A stretch of 64,000 nucleotides of DNA, taken from contig NC_064038.1 in NCBI RefSeq assembly GCF_932526225.1, forward strand, positions 17,287,075-17,351,074, read 5' to 3'. Of this stretch, positions 23,801 to 32,680 are shown one piece after another. Both the position numbers and the translations under genes were made by a program. The DNA comes from Nematostella vectensis. Taxonomy: Eukaryota > Cnidaria > Anthozoa > Actiniaria > Edwardsiidae. The stretch's first letter is position 1. Each line of letters begins with the position of its first letter. Under the pieces are notes generated by a model. The model was not told where the DNA came from. It ran no database searches and saw only the letters and a program-made list of their open reading frames with translations.

Positions 23801-26800
23801 CTGGACATTTCCCAGAGACTTCAGGTAATTATTATCACATGTGCTCTTGAATATATACAATTGTCAATAAATTATTTATATAATATCATTTAATAAAATG
23901 TGGTTAATGACAGCAAACCCGGGTAGGCTTGACTTTTACCACAGACTCTTTTCAAATAATTTATATTTACAGGGTGATTGTTTTCTATAAAGGAAATGCT
24001 GAGAATAGCAGATTTGGTCTCCTTTTGACTAAAATATAATATTGGTACCAGTATCCCATTTTTTTTATAATGGGGGATGGAGTTATGATTTATCACTGCT
24101 GACGTGTAGATACTTTGTTTGCCCGTCTGCAATCTGGGCATGTCCAAGTCGAACAATATGGCTTTCTGGATAGCCCAACACACTTCATGTGAAATTTGCC
24201 AAATATGCATGACAGATTACTGCATATCAAAACTAAAGAATCATCATCCTTTACACTGCAAATACAATATAAATCACCTTCACCCTGTACAGTGACTTTC
24301 CTATCTGTGTACCATTTACCAAGAAGTTCTGGCAGTATTGCCACAACATAGAGGTCATTAGCTATGGCCAGGTGAGAGCTGATAAAGCATTATCTGGATA
24401 AACTCTCTCAATAAAGAGGTCAGAGGGCGTCCAGACAACAAAATCAACAAAATGATAAGTAGTACTAGCCATTTGAAGTTGAAGCTGTGAATAGTAGGCA
24501 TGCTTGCGGTCTAATTGAAGTCTCCCATCTGGAGTGAGGACCAAACAATCAATGGTGTCAGCTGTTATTGGTCCAACACGGGCACTATAGGGGCATTTCA
24601 CCTCCACACAACCAGCACCATGGCATTTGCGGCTAGAAATGGCATCTGGGCTTGCACCAAGGTGAGGGTGGTCAGGGTTGATAAAAAGGCCAGACTCATT
24701 GATATGGAAATCCTGATGCTTATCTTTCATGGCCTAAAAATAGAAGCATTAAATCAATTAGTGACAGGGATATGCCTATATAAATTGTAAATTTAGGATC
24801 AGAATTATAGTATAGCAAAGGGCCCAACTCACCCTGACCACAGTGCATAATGATGGCGGTCAGTTTTAATGCTGTTGAAATTCAAAACTTTTGAGAAAAT
24901 GAGAATTTTTTAATATTCTTTCCATTTACATGCTTTATTCATAAAAGATAGAAAAGTGGTGTAAAAATTTGTATCCACATTCATTTTTTGGACCTGTCCA
25001 TGATGAAAACAAAAACAAAGCAATGCATTGTTTAGCAATGGGCAGGGTCTGTCGGACCCTTTATAAAAATACCTTCTATGAAACATTTATCGTTCACCAT
25101 ATTTGTAGCAAAGCAAATACTGCTTTACACTTGTTTAACAACAGTGTCAAAACTTGTTTTGATATGCTGTAGGTACTGTATAGTATTAGTTCATATAGTA
25201 TTTTAAATATATGATATTATTTTTAAATATTTGATACAGTAAACCCAGGGGGGTGGGGGTTACTCCAACATCAAACAGATGGGGATCATTGTCAGGAATT
25301 AAGTAACATCTTTAATATGATTTTACCTGCTTATACTTGTCCAATGCATCCTTCTCGTGTGTGCGTCCCCATCGAACTGCTGCTGTTAAAAACTTCGACC
25401 CATAGCACACGTCCTTGATTAGGCTGACAGATGGGGATAGTGGATTTGTATGGCATGCCTGGTGGAACTTGCTTGAGGTAATCCTCCCTGCCCTCATTCC
25501 AAACCAGAGGGAAGATTTGCTCTGTTCCCGTGTTGCCTCCTCAATGTCCCTGGCCTGCTGTGGGGTAATCTTCATAGCGTGAAATGTCTCTTTTGATTTT
25601 TTCAGCAAATCATCAATGTTCAACTTGGTGTTTGTGATGTCATAGAGATCAGATCATGGTTTAGGGAGATTCAGTTGTACTGTTTTGGGACAATAGGCAG
25701 TGCTGTAAGGTGGAGTCAGAGAAAGGATTGCTGGCTGAGTGTTGGATGCATTTAGGGAGTTAAAAAACTTGGTCACATCAGCTTTGGATGGTAGGTATTT
25801 TATAGGTTTCACAGTATCAGCAGGCCCAGGAGAAACATTTTGTGCAGAAATCAGTCCCGTTATTTGCTGGTCGAGTTTCTTTTTTTTTTGTTTTTGACGA
25901 TGTAAAATCAATGTTTCTTAGTTCTTCGTAGGAAATGGAGGTGACTGGAGTTGGCATCAGCCATTTACAGGGAAGTGAAGTACACGTCTGCGCTTGCTTC
26001 ATGCGCACTCCCGCTTCCACGGCGAAAAGGATCGCACCAAAATGCGAACATGATCCCCCTAACCCTGCCATGCAATTGCAGTGAGCTGTCAAGATTGACC
26101 CGTCGCTATTTGCCGCAATCCATGCTTTCAGTGGAGTTTCGTTTATTCGTTGCGAGTGGTTAACTTACAAGTCGACAACAAAATATCAGTCGCGTGCTGG
26201 AGTATGTTAATTGTATTACACAATGTTGCAAGACGTAAATGTAAACAAACACAAATTTCGCAAAGATACCAACCTTTCCGATAAGAATCCTCACATCAGT
26301 CAATGCTTTCCCCACAAAAATACATCTTACCCAGCCAGCAACGAAATACTGGTACACATCAAGGCTTTTATAAGCCTTGAGCTCCTCTTTGGTGTTATTA
26401 CTTGTGCTAAAGAGCAAGTAGTTTACGATGTCTGGAAACTGGATTTCTGGCCATAACTCCCACGAGTCCGTAAAAACATTTCTGCTCACATTGTAAGGGT
26501 TGATATTTGCAATCGATTTAAGCTTTGCGTTGTAATTTTTCCGCACTTCAGGATCTAAAAGTTCACGATATTTGGGCAGAGATGGCACGCGGTCGCTAGG
26601 CAGCTTCGTGGCCATTGTCTCGCTTTGTTGCAATTTGGCCGCTGTCATGGCGGAGTAGTTACCGTCGCTAAGGGAGTCACGTAATCATGCAAACCCTCTA
26701 TTACCACCCTCACAGTCCAGTAACTACCACCCTCACAGTCCAGTAACTACCACCCTCACAGTCCAGTAACTACCACCCTCACAGTCCAGTAACTACCACC

Positions 26801-27684
26801 CTTACAGTCCAGTAACTACCACCCTCACAGTCCAGTAACTACCACCCTTACAGTCCAGTAACTACCACCCTCACAGTCCAGTAACTACCACCCTTACAGT
26901 CCAGTAACTACCACCCTCACAGTCCAGTAACTACCACCCTCACAGTCCAGTAACTACCACCCTTACAGTCCAGTAACTACCACCCTTACTGTCCAGTAAC
27001 TACCACCCTTACAGTCCTGTAACTACTTTATGTAAAAAAAAACTGTATTGTTTGGTATTGTATATTGATAGAGTACAAGCTTGATAAAGTTATTGATAAA
27101 TAACAAATGCCTTGGTGTGTAGCGCACATAGAAGACAATAGTGTAGTAGAGGGCTAGTAGGTATAGGGCTAAGTATAGTATTATCATTACAATTTTCTTA
27201 TTAACAATTTCATCGCCCCATTTGAACGCTTCATACAATAAAATGCGAATAAAATTTAAGTTATACCACTCATAACTAGCTTTAAATGCAAAGTCAAATA
27301 AAGCAGACGTTTTGTGTACTTTTTAGGTGATTGTAATCTATGTAAACAATTTAACAATATCGGCATGGTCATAAAGGAAGAAGCATGTCAGACAATCGAC
27401 TCAAGCAGTCACGCTGTTCCTAGAGAAATGCTTGATACATAGAAGCCATTATCACCCACCTGAAACACGTCGCAAGGAAAGGGAAAAACGCTACATTGGC
27501 CGTACTTTCTGTCTGTATCATCTTTCGACAATCGAGTCTACCAAAGAACAACAAGCTGGTTAAACAGAGCACATCGACAGGGCCCCGGAGTCCAATAATA
27601 CCCCAAAACTTACAATCCAGTCAAAAACATCCCAATAGTTAGAATAATAGCCAGCCATGACAAGCCCACAGTTACTATATCCAT
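11867..27684 (-). CDS. slc50a1: SWEET-family sugar transporter, six exons; frameshift in exon 3 as assembled
   Basis: SLC50/SWEET proteins are seven-helix facilitators of sugar uniport built from two MtN3/saliva repeats. Exons (minus strand): 27614-27684, 27460-27537, 15314-15438, 13783-13944, 12264-12383, 11867-11956. All have GT-AG borders and phases that join. Diagnostic pieces: [14 protein letters not shown] (TM1, exon 1); FFPFLAT (exon 2); [20 protein letters not shown] (exon 3); [10 protein letters not shown] (exon 4); [13 protein letters not shown] and VWLAYG (exon 5). Exons 2, 4 and 5 are exactly as long as those of the plus-strand paralogue (78, 162, 120 nt). Exon 3 is 125 nt instead of 124: an extra T in the T8 run (A8 at 15332-15339 on the plus strand) shifts the frame and yields TAG three codons later. 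With T7 the frame would continue LYSRQR into the next exon. Either a pseudogenising indel or a homopolymer error. Start chosen to match the paralogue; the frame is open further upstream. Expected 214 residues if intact. Confidence 0.88.
12611..13078. repeat. 31-bp minisatellite, about 15 nearly identical copies
   Basis: Unit AACATCACTTATTATATGAC followed by CGTGAATAAAT, in the intron between SWEET minus-strand exons 4 and 5. Copies show essentially no divergence, which suggests recent expansion. Confidence 0.95.
14150..15292. repeat. 27-bp minisatellite adjoining SWEET exon 3 donor
   Basis: About 42 copies of a 27-bp unit (plus strand GATGCTCATCAGTACGTTAC then ACTCATG), with point variants. 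It fills most of the intron between SWEET minus-strand exons 3 and 4 and starts about 20 nt after the exon 3 donor. Because 27 is a multiple of three, long repetitive ORFs are open in several frames on both strands (for example 14104-15291 minus); these are not genes. Confidence 0.95.
16194..16857. mobile_element. Non-autonomous TTAA-flanked element (MITE-like), 664 bp
   Basis: The ends are inverted repeats: AGGAGGAGCGTCACG at 16194-16208 and CGTGACGCTCCTCCT at 16843-16857. TTAA lies directly outside both ends (16190-16193 and 16858-16861), which fits a TTAA target-site duplication as made by piggyBac-type transposases. No transposase is inside. The two short ORFs there (16370-16594 plus, 16537-16755 minus) have no recognisable domain. 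The superfamily is inferred from TTAA only. Confidence 0.7.
16895..17295. repeat. Four-copy tandem repeat of 97-109 bp
   Basis: CGTGTCCACACCACAGG recurs at about 16903, 17000, 17109 and 17214, each followed by TTCCCAGTCGGCTGATTTGT (first C variant). Units differ by small internal indels around a TTTTATGCTGATCAGCGG segment. ORFs across it (16799-17306 minus) merely repeat. Confidence 0.9.
17480..19090. other. Intronic unique sequence, no exon recognised
   Basis: Lies in intron 2 of the minus-strand SWEET gene. ORFs at 18376-18585 and 18770-18970 (both minus) show no recognisable domain. An AATAAA on the minus strand at about 18318-18325 lies downstream of the former, but nothing else supports a gene. 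Confidence 0.5.
19095..19475. repeat. 16-bp minisatellite (TGCGTGACCCTGTTTT), about 23 copies
   Basis: Imperfect tandem copies of TGCGTGACCCTGTTTT with variants (GTGGCCCTGTATTG and others), just upstream of the GPCR remnant. ORFs made of it on both strands are repetitive and not coding. Confidence 0.92.
19605..20455 (+). pseudogene. Rhodopsin-family GPCR remnant lacking TM1, with frameshift in NPxxY
   Basis: The frame 19653-20387 encodes TM2 to TM7 of a class A receptor: [16 protein letters not shown] (TM2 with the conserved LxxxD), a TM3 ending in DRF (variant of DRY) followed by IAVVHPYRY, a TM4 with W, and TM5 to TM7. Two lesions are visible. First, TM1 is missing: a hydrophilic leader with an N-glycosylation site ([19 protein letters not shown]) reads in another frame at about 19611-19685 and runs straight into [10 protein letters not shown] after TM1. 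Second, at about 20381 one base is missing in what should be AAC CCx of NPxxY; the +1 frame continues [11 protein letters not shown] to a stop at 20453-20455. Ligand type cannot be told. It sits in intron 2 of the minus-strand SWEET gene. Confidence 0.85.
20665..20785. repeat. 24-bp tandem repeat, about 4-5 copies
   Basis: Unit AACCACCCTTACAGGCCTGC plus CATT. The 23-bp array on the far side of the ISL2EU insertion (26700-27025) shares the ACCACCCTTACAG core, so the two may be related. Confidence 0.9.
21205..21600 (-). mobile_element. Possible 5'-truncated LINE 3' end
   Basis: On the minus strand, sequence leads into GGCAATAAAGATTATTATTA and then an ATT microsatellite (21212-21238 plus strand), the typical 3' terminus of several non-LTR elements. 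No coding part is recognised in 21240-21600; the extent is a guess. Confidence 0.35.
21608..21686 (+). repeat. Left terminal inverted repeat of ISL2EU element
   Basis: 79 bp beginning AGAGGGTTTGCATGATCACG; matches the right end with three mismatches (positions 17, 46 and 61 of the repeat, approximately). Confidence 0.92.
21714..23298 (+). pseudogene. THAP-DDE transposase of the ISL2EU element, inactivated
   Basis: Exon 1 (to 21921) encodes a THAP zinc finger: CCVFGC at 21714-21731, then the conserved downstream block ending CSSHF. A GTAAATA donor at 21922 and an acceptor before 21999 join it in phase to exon 2, giving [10 protein letters not shown]. Exon 2 carries a Thr-rich T-Q-T-E region, a helix-turn-helix-like part (HPSTVSRIF) and the DDE_Tnp_4/HARBI1-like core: IIDCFEVF (first Asp) and LADRGFD (second Asp). 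Lesions: no Met codon where the THAP protein should start; TGA at 21732-21734 right after the second THAP cysteine pair; one missing base at about 23045-23048 shifting the frame; and at 23131-23133 Gly (GGA) where relatives have the catalytic Glu of IHVERVIG. The frame ends at 23298. Confidence 0.88.
23299..24092. other. AT-rich spacer between the two convergent ISL2EU genes
   Basis: Non-coding AT-rich sequence with several AATAAA/TTTATT words on both strands, which could serve as 3' ends for the convergent genes. Confidence 0.5.
24093..26648 (-). pseudogene. YqaJ-type nuclease gene of the ISL2EU element (SWIM finger, YqaJ exonuclease, PHD finger), inactivated
   Basis: Exon 1 (26648 to about 26331) encodes a conserved N-terminal region ending YFVAGW before a GTAAGA donor. 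A second exon starts at about 26165, joining as [10 protein letters not shown], and carries a SWIM-type zinc site ([13 protein letters not shown], near 26060). The YqaJ/lambda-exonuclease fold follows: [14 protein letters not shown] (about 25480-25520), donor after 25328, acceptor at about 24740, then GASPDA and VEVKCPY, giving the D...ExK catalytic set. The C-terminus has a PHD-like finger (YCICSV to TWTCPDC, 24130-24260). Lesions: an indel in the A-run near 25880, an in-frame TGA near 25655, and a frame change near 24370-24390. The first Met codon lies within the right TIR (ATGACAGCGG). Confidence 0.85.
26621..26699 (-). repeat. Right terminal inverted repeat of ISL2EU element
   Basis: Reverse complement begins AGAGGGTTTGCATGATTACG; 76 of 79 positions match the left end. 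It contains the first ATG of the YqaJ gene. Confidence 0.92.
26702..27025. repeat. 23-bp minisatellite, about 14 copies
   Basis: Unit TACCACCCTCACAGTCCAGT plus AAC, with C/T variation (CTCACAG or CTTACAG). It starts directly at the right edge of the ISL2EU element, in SWEET minus-strand intron 2. The transposon appears to sit at the end of, or in, a pre-existing array. Confidence 0.95.
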
Positions 27685-28058
27685 CTTAATAAAAGAAAGA
27701 ACAATTTGGGGCCGAGAAGCAACGAAGGAAATGTCGATGACGTTCAATTCAACCAGGCGTTCCAAGCTCCCCGGTAATTTTCGCGGGTAGGTTTTACTAT
27801 CAGCAATGAAATAAAAGGCCATAAACAACACATAATCACTTTATTGCTTTATTTTTAAATGATTTCCCTGCTATTTAAAAGTGATTGCAGGTTTATTTCA
27901 TTTACAGTTATTTTTAGTGCACCACAGGTATTCCAAATAAGCGGTTTGCTGATCGCGGGCGCGGGACAAGTCTCCAAAACAAAAGAAGGTGTAGATGTTT
28001 ATGCTCCAGTTCAGTACAGTGTGTTTAGATAAAGTTTTCGAACAAAAATAATAATTGG
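27685..28058. promoter_or_regulatory. Shared 374-bp intergenic region between divergent SWEET genes
   Basis: The only sequence between the start codons of two head-to-head SWEET genes, so it must contain (or lie between) both promoters unless upstream non-coding exons exist. It holds a TGACGT half-CRE-like word at about 27738 and AT-rich TATTTAAAA-type words at about 27874. No definite TATA box or initiator can be assigned. Confidence 0.55.
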
Positions 28059-30662
28059 ATGCCAGATATGTTGCTTGAAATCTTGTCATGGCTTGCGATA
28101 GTTCTAACCATTGGGTTTTTCGCATCGGGAATGTAAGTGTTTCGATTACGTGTCCCGTTCAAAGCATCTTTGCCATCTTTAATACAGACTACTGCAGTTT
28201 AATTCTCCGCACTTTTGGTTTATATTTAAGTGGTCGTTTACCGACATGTATTCTGGCTTGCTGATCCCTTCACTGTTTGTTTAACATTTGCTTGTTTGTT
28301 CCCATGAAGTTTAGCGTGTAAGAGGATCATAGTTAGTGGCGATGTTGGGGACGTGCAGTTCCTGCCCTTCGTCACCACACTCATGAAGTAAGTGCGATAG
28401 ATCTTGGAGCTTTTGAAATGTGTTAATATCCCCATGAGGCCCATAATTATGGGGGTGTGTAGGGGCACCCCATCTTGTGTGCAAAACTGTGGGTCCTTCC
28501 AGGGCCATTTGAAAGGTTGTACAGTATCAAAGCTTTTCAATCACTAGTGCACCACACCTCACATTGTAAATTAACAAAATAATAATGTCTAACTAGAAAT
28601 ACTATTGTTAGTTTCAACACTAGGCATTTGTTTTATTGATATTTATTTTGTTTTTCTTTACTGGGGGGTGGCAATTTTGCAAAACCCTGGGCTTAAAAAT
28701 TTTGCCCCCCCCCCCTCAAATCCAAGCCCAAAAAATCGTGACCCCCCCCCTCCTAGACTGGACACCCACAAATGTGCGACCCCTCCACCACCACCTCCAC
28801 ATTGTTATATTCAATAAAACCACAGAGACTTGATATACATACTGAGTGTAGCTGAATATAACCTTCACTAAAATATAGATCAGCTAGCATGGCAATTTTG
28901 TCCTATTTAATTGAAGTATGAACCTTCACTTTCGCTAGTTTGAAAGTGGCACAGAGATGAACAACAAATACTGGTGTCGCTAGAAAACAACTACGTCATC
29001 TACAATTTTAACAAAGACATTTAAGTCTAGGTTTTGCAACATTTTAAAGTATTCGTTTTGTTCAACTGATCCGAACTGGCAGCTTTGTCTGTCGACCATC
29101 AGAGGGTTTCTCAAAATTTATTGATATAAAGACAAGACTGGCACCTGAACAATATGGAACTAGATATACAATAGTAGGAAACATTGTGAACTGAATACAA
29201 TTTTCTTTTCAACAATGACTCTCTTGCTCAGTATTATATCAATACCAGACTTAAATTTAACGCCCAAAAAATGGGACCCCCCCTAAATCTACACCCAAAA
29301 AACGTAGCCCCACCTTTATATTTGCCGCCCTCCCCCCCAGTAATTAATGACCACTCCCTAATTAACAGTTAAAAATATATATTTTATACTTTACAAATAA
29401 AATGAATATATGTACTTTGCAAATACAAATTGAATAAGAAAATGTGAATAAAGATGGTGATTGACTGATTACCTTGTCCAAGCCCTCCCCCAAATTTCTC
29501 TTTCCTCATTTTCGCCAATGACTAATTATTCTTTTTTGCAGTTGTCTCCTGTGGACCATCTATGGATATTTAAAAGATGACTCAACAATTATCATAGTCA
29601 ACTTTGTGGGAGCTTTATTACAAGTTGTATATATTTTATGCTTTCTCTACTTTTCCAGAGAAAGGGTAAGTCTCTCACATTTTTTCTCATTTTTCTGTTT
29701 TACAATTTTTGTTTAGTTACTTCCCCCTAAAAAAAATAATGATTTGAATTAAATTATTTATTATTGATTATTCTTTACCACAGGGTAATAACTTGGCATT
29801 TCTGTTCTACTCTGCTATTGCCAGCGCATCACTTTTTATGTACCTGTCTTTTGTCATCGTTGAAAGTAACACCAGGTTATCCCACATGGGCAAGATCTGC
29901 ATTGTTGTGACAATTATGATGCAGGCATCACCATTAGCCACAGTGGTAAGTCTGGAAGAAGGGTTTATTAGTATTATTAGGGGTTAAAGCTATAGTAAAC
30001 ATTTACAAATGCCAGCTCACATCCCCACACCCTAAAAACGTTGACATTGTGATTATTTTCTTTTGTAAAATGTGGTAAAAAATTATCTTTTTTTTCCCAC
30101 AGGCAAGAGTAATCAGGACGAAATCTACAGAAAGTATGCAGTTTACATTCTCCTTCCTGATAACACTTTGCTCCTTTGTGTGGTTGTGTTATGGAACAGT
30201 GATCTATGACATCAATGTACAGGTTAGTATGTCAAGAACAAGCAATGAGTGACGATGTTAAGGTATGTCAAGAACAAGTGATCAATGACATGAATGTACA
30301 GGTAAGTATGTCAAGAACAAGTGATCAATGACAACAATGTACAACATCAATGCACAGGTTAGTATTCAAGAACAACTGATCAGTGACATCAATATACAGG
30401 TATGTCAAGAGCAAGTGATCAATGACGTCAATGTACAGGTATGTCAAGAACAAGTGATCAACGACATCAATGTACATTATCTCCCTTCCCCTGGGGTTTA
30501 CCACTGATTATCTCCCTTCCCCTGGGGTTTAACAATGATTATCTCATCTTTTGTTTGTAGCTTCCTAATTTGAGTGGAGTTCTGCTTGGGTTAGCACAGT
30601 TGTCACTCTTCTGTATCTACTCTTCAACTCCTGGAAGCAAAGTCCCAGTCACTATTGCATAG
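28059..30662 (+). CDS. slc50a1: SWEET-family sugar transporter, six exons, intact
   Basis: Exons: 28059-28132, 28310-28387, 29542-29665, 29784-29945, 30103-30222, 30561-30662 (stop TAG 30660-30662). All introns are GT-AG, phases join, and the product is 219 residues, the usual animal SWEET length. Family signatures in order: WLAIVLTIGFFASG (TM1), GDVGDVQFLPFVTTLMN, then LLWTIYGYLKDDSTIIIVN (first MtN3 repeat); MMQASPLATV, RVIRTKSTESMQF, FVWLCYG and the final NLSGVLLGLAQLSLF (second repeat). It should move sugars down a gradient through the plasma or an internal membrane; the substrate is not deducible. It is head-to-head with the minus-strand paralogue and has the same exon architecture, so the pair arose by duplication. 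The acceptor of exon 2 was taken at CATGAAG|TTTAGC because only that keeps phase and family length. Exon 5 is followed by tandem copies of its own donor. Confidence 0.93.
28133..29541. other. Introns 1-2 of plus-strand SWEET, C-rich tracts
   Basis: Apart from exon 2 (28310-28387) no coding sequence is seen. A C-rich segment with CCCAAAAAATCGTGACCCCC-like words at about 28705-28800 is echoed at about 29265-29335, suggesting copies of a short dispersed repeat. Confidence 0.45.
30223..30475 (+). repeat. Tandem copies of SWEET exon 5 end plus 5' splice site
   Basis: The exon ends ATCTATGACATCAATGTACAG and the intron starts GTTAGTATGTCAAGAACAAG. Downstream the same join recurs: ATGTACAG|GTAAGTATGTC at 30301/30302, ATGCACAG|GTTAGTATTC at 30357/30358, ATATACAG|GTATGTC at 30399/30400, ATGTACAG|GTATGTC at 30438/30439, plus a partial TTAAG|GTATGTC at about 30262. 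Units are roughly 38-80 bp and carry the same GTGATCAATGACATCAATGT core. Confidence 0.9.
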
Positions 30663-30674
30663 GCCAAAATGACT

Positions 30675-30850
30675 GTATGTAAGGCAATATCTGTAAGGCA
30701 AAGACTGTATGTAGGTGTAAGACAAAGACTGTATGTAGGTGTAAGACAAAGACTGTATGTAGGTGTAAGACAAAGACTGTATGTAGGTGTAAGACAAAGA
30801 CTGTATGTAGGTGTAAGGCAAAGACTGTATGTAGGTGTAAAACACAGGCA
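30675..30850. repeat. 24-bp tandem repeat downstream of SWEET stop
   Basis: About seven copies of GTGTAAGACAAAGACTGTAT plus GTAG, starting about 15 nt after the stop codon, so probably in the 3' UTR. Confidence 0.92.
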
Positions 30851-30939
30851 AATCTGTGGACCCTACAGTAGGTCCCGTATTTTTTGTCTAAACTTTCACA
30901 CAAAGAGGGGGACTGGATCCACACCAGGGCGGCAGTGTT

Positions 30940-31400
30940 TAGAACACACACCCCGTGAAAGAATGCTTATGGGGTGTAACACACGCACTGTGAAAGAATG
31001 CTTATGGGGTGTAACACACACCCCGTGAAAGAATGCTTATGGGGTGTAACACACGCACTGTGAAAGAATGCTTATGGGGTGTAACACACGCACTGTGAAA
31101 GAATGCTTATGGGGTGTAACACACACACTGTGAAAGAATGCTTATGGGGTGTAACACACACCCCGTGAAAGAATGCTTATGGGGTGTAACACACACCCCG
31201 TGAAAGAATGCTTATGGGGTGTAACACACGCACTGTGAAAGAATGCTTATGGGGTGTAACACACGCACTGTGAAAGAATGCTTATGGGGTGTAACACACG
31301 CACTGTGAAAGAATGCCCAAGCAGTGTAACACGCCCTGTGAAAAAATGCCCAAGTGGGGTTGTAACACATACCCTGTATAAGAATACCCAAGGGGTGTAT
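30940..31400. repeat. 35-bp minisatellite, about 13 copies
   Basis: Unit ACACACGCACTGTGAAAGAA then TGCTTATGGGGTGTA, with CACACCCCGTG and CACGCACTGTG variants alternating irregularly. The last copies (from about 31310) are more diverged. Confidence 0.93.
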
Positions 31401-32016
31401 ACTTAGAATGTCATCTCATCACAGCAGAGAGTAAAATCTAAAGCAGACAAATCTTTATGTGACTTTCTTACTGGCTAAAGTAAACAGACAGATGTTCACA
31501 ATACACACTGTGAAGAGTAAAACCAAAATAATCCTGAAAAAAAAGGGTTGCTGCTGCTGAAAAATGTTGAAAAATGTTGAAAAATGAGATGTTCATTTCA
31601 GTAGCAAACTAAGTCTTTTTGACTATGAATTCAATTCATCCTGCATAAATTAGGACCACATTTCATCACTGAAGTAAAAATATATGCATGGGTAATTATG
31701 TTTTCCCAAGATTGAGAGTTTTCTTTATTCAAAATTTGACCAACTCAACAATAACTTCAGAGCCAGTTATAACAGTAGAAGACATTGCCATTTCTGACGG
31801 AAGGATTTCTAGTAAGACACCTTAAGGGGAAATAATTGAAACCTTCGTGTTATTTAAAACGTTGCCTTATATTTAAAAATGGTAGTTTCCTGTTTCCAAG
31901 CAATTAATATAGCACATGTAAACTACACATATTACACAGATTTAGTTTTTTTAAGGTTTCATTGAAACCGTTAACAACCTTGTAAAAAGTACTGATTATT
32001 GCTATCTAGAATAACA

Positions 32017-32051
32017 AATAAAAGACACAGAGTTCATTGCATGTTTTTATT
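32017..32051. terminator. Facing poly(A) signals of plus-strand SWEET and minus-strand GON4L
   Basis: AATAAA on the plus strand at 32017-32022 and TTTATT (AATAAA on the minus strand) at 32046-32051. They are the clearest candidates for the 3' ends of the two convergent genes. If both are used the transcripts overlap by some tens of bases. Confidence 0.5.
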
Positions 32052-32680
32052 GTCCCTTACCACACATACAGGATTTCGTGTTATATAAACCTCATGAAGC
32101 CACAGCTAAATATGTACACAATAGTGAAGAACAGTATATCTACAAAAACGTCTCTGGCATGTCAATATTTCTGCCTAGACCAGAAAAAAACATTTGTGAA
32201 TAAAAAAAATTGAATGTTTCTTCAACATTATGTCCTCATTTAGCTTTAAACACCTTACAAATCACAATAAAAGACCCTACTGTACATCATGAGCGTTCAT
32301 AAACCCCACTAATCTTTATGCTTAAAAGGTATATGATTGCATTTTCAATGCTTTGAGAAGATTAGATATCTTGATCACTTAACTTATATACTTCCACTAG
32401 AAGAACAATTTCAACTTTTTCATTGGGTGAGAATACACCCTGGTCGCCTAGAGACATGTACAGTTATGAACTCATTATCCACTATGCCTTAAGCTTACGC
32501 TACTGCCTGAAGCCGTGCTATGACCTGAACTTTGATCTCACATTGTGAACTCTGTCCTTTAACTTTTTAACTGACTGTTGACTGTAACCCTTTATATTTT
32601 AATCTAGAACATACATGAAAGGAAAGATTTCAAGCTTCATATAATATAGTTTGCCTGAGCATTGGATAAGACATTAACTG

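Larger units (their letters stand above)
21608..26699. mobile_element. ISL2EU/IS4EU-type DNA transposon, 5092 bp, with TIRs and AT target duplication
   Basis: Inverted ends of 79 bp (21608-21686 and 26621-26699) differ at only three positions and begin AGAGGGTTTGCATGAT. The dinucleotide AT is repeated directly outside both ends (21606-21607 and 26700-26701). Inside are two convergent genes: a THAP plus DDE transposase (plus strand) and a SWIM/YqaJ-nuclease/PHD protein (minus strand). This two-gene layout is known from ISL2EU elements. Both genes carry lesions, so this copy cannot move by itself, while the near-identical ends could still be recognised. It lies in intron 2 of the minus-strand SWEET gene. 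Confidence 0.92.

Noticed and set aside
27023-27238. Hydrophobic minus-strand ORF considered as SWEET exon 3
   Set aside because: Does not align with the family and has no fitting donor; the true exon 3 was found at 15314-15438 with matching phase and motif.
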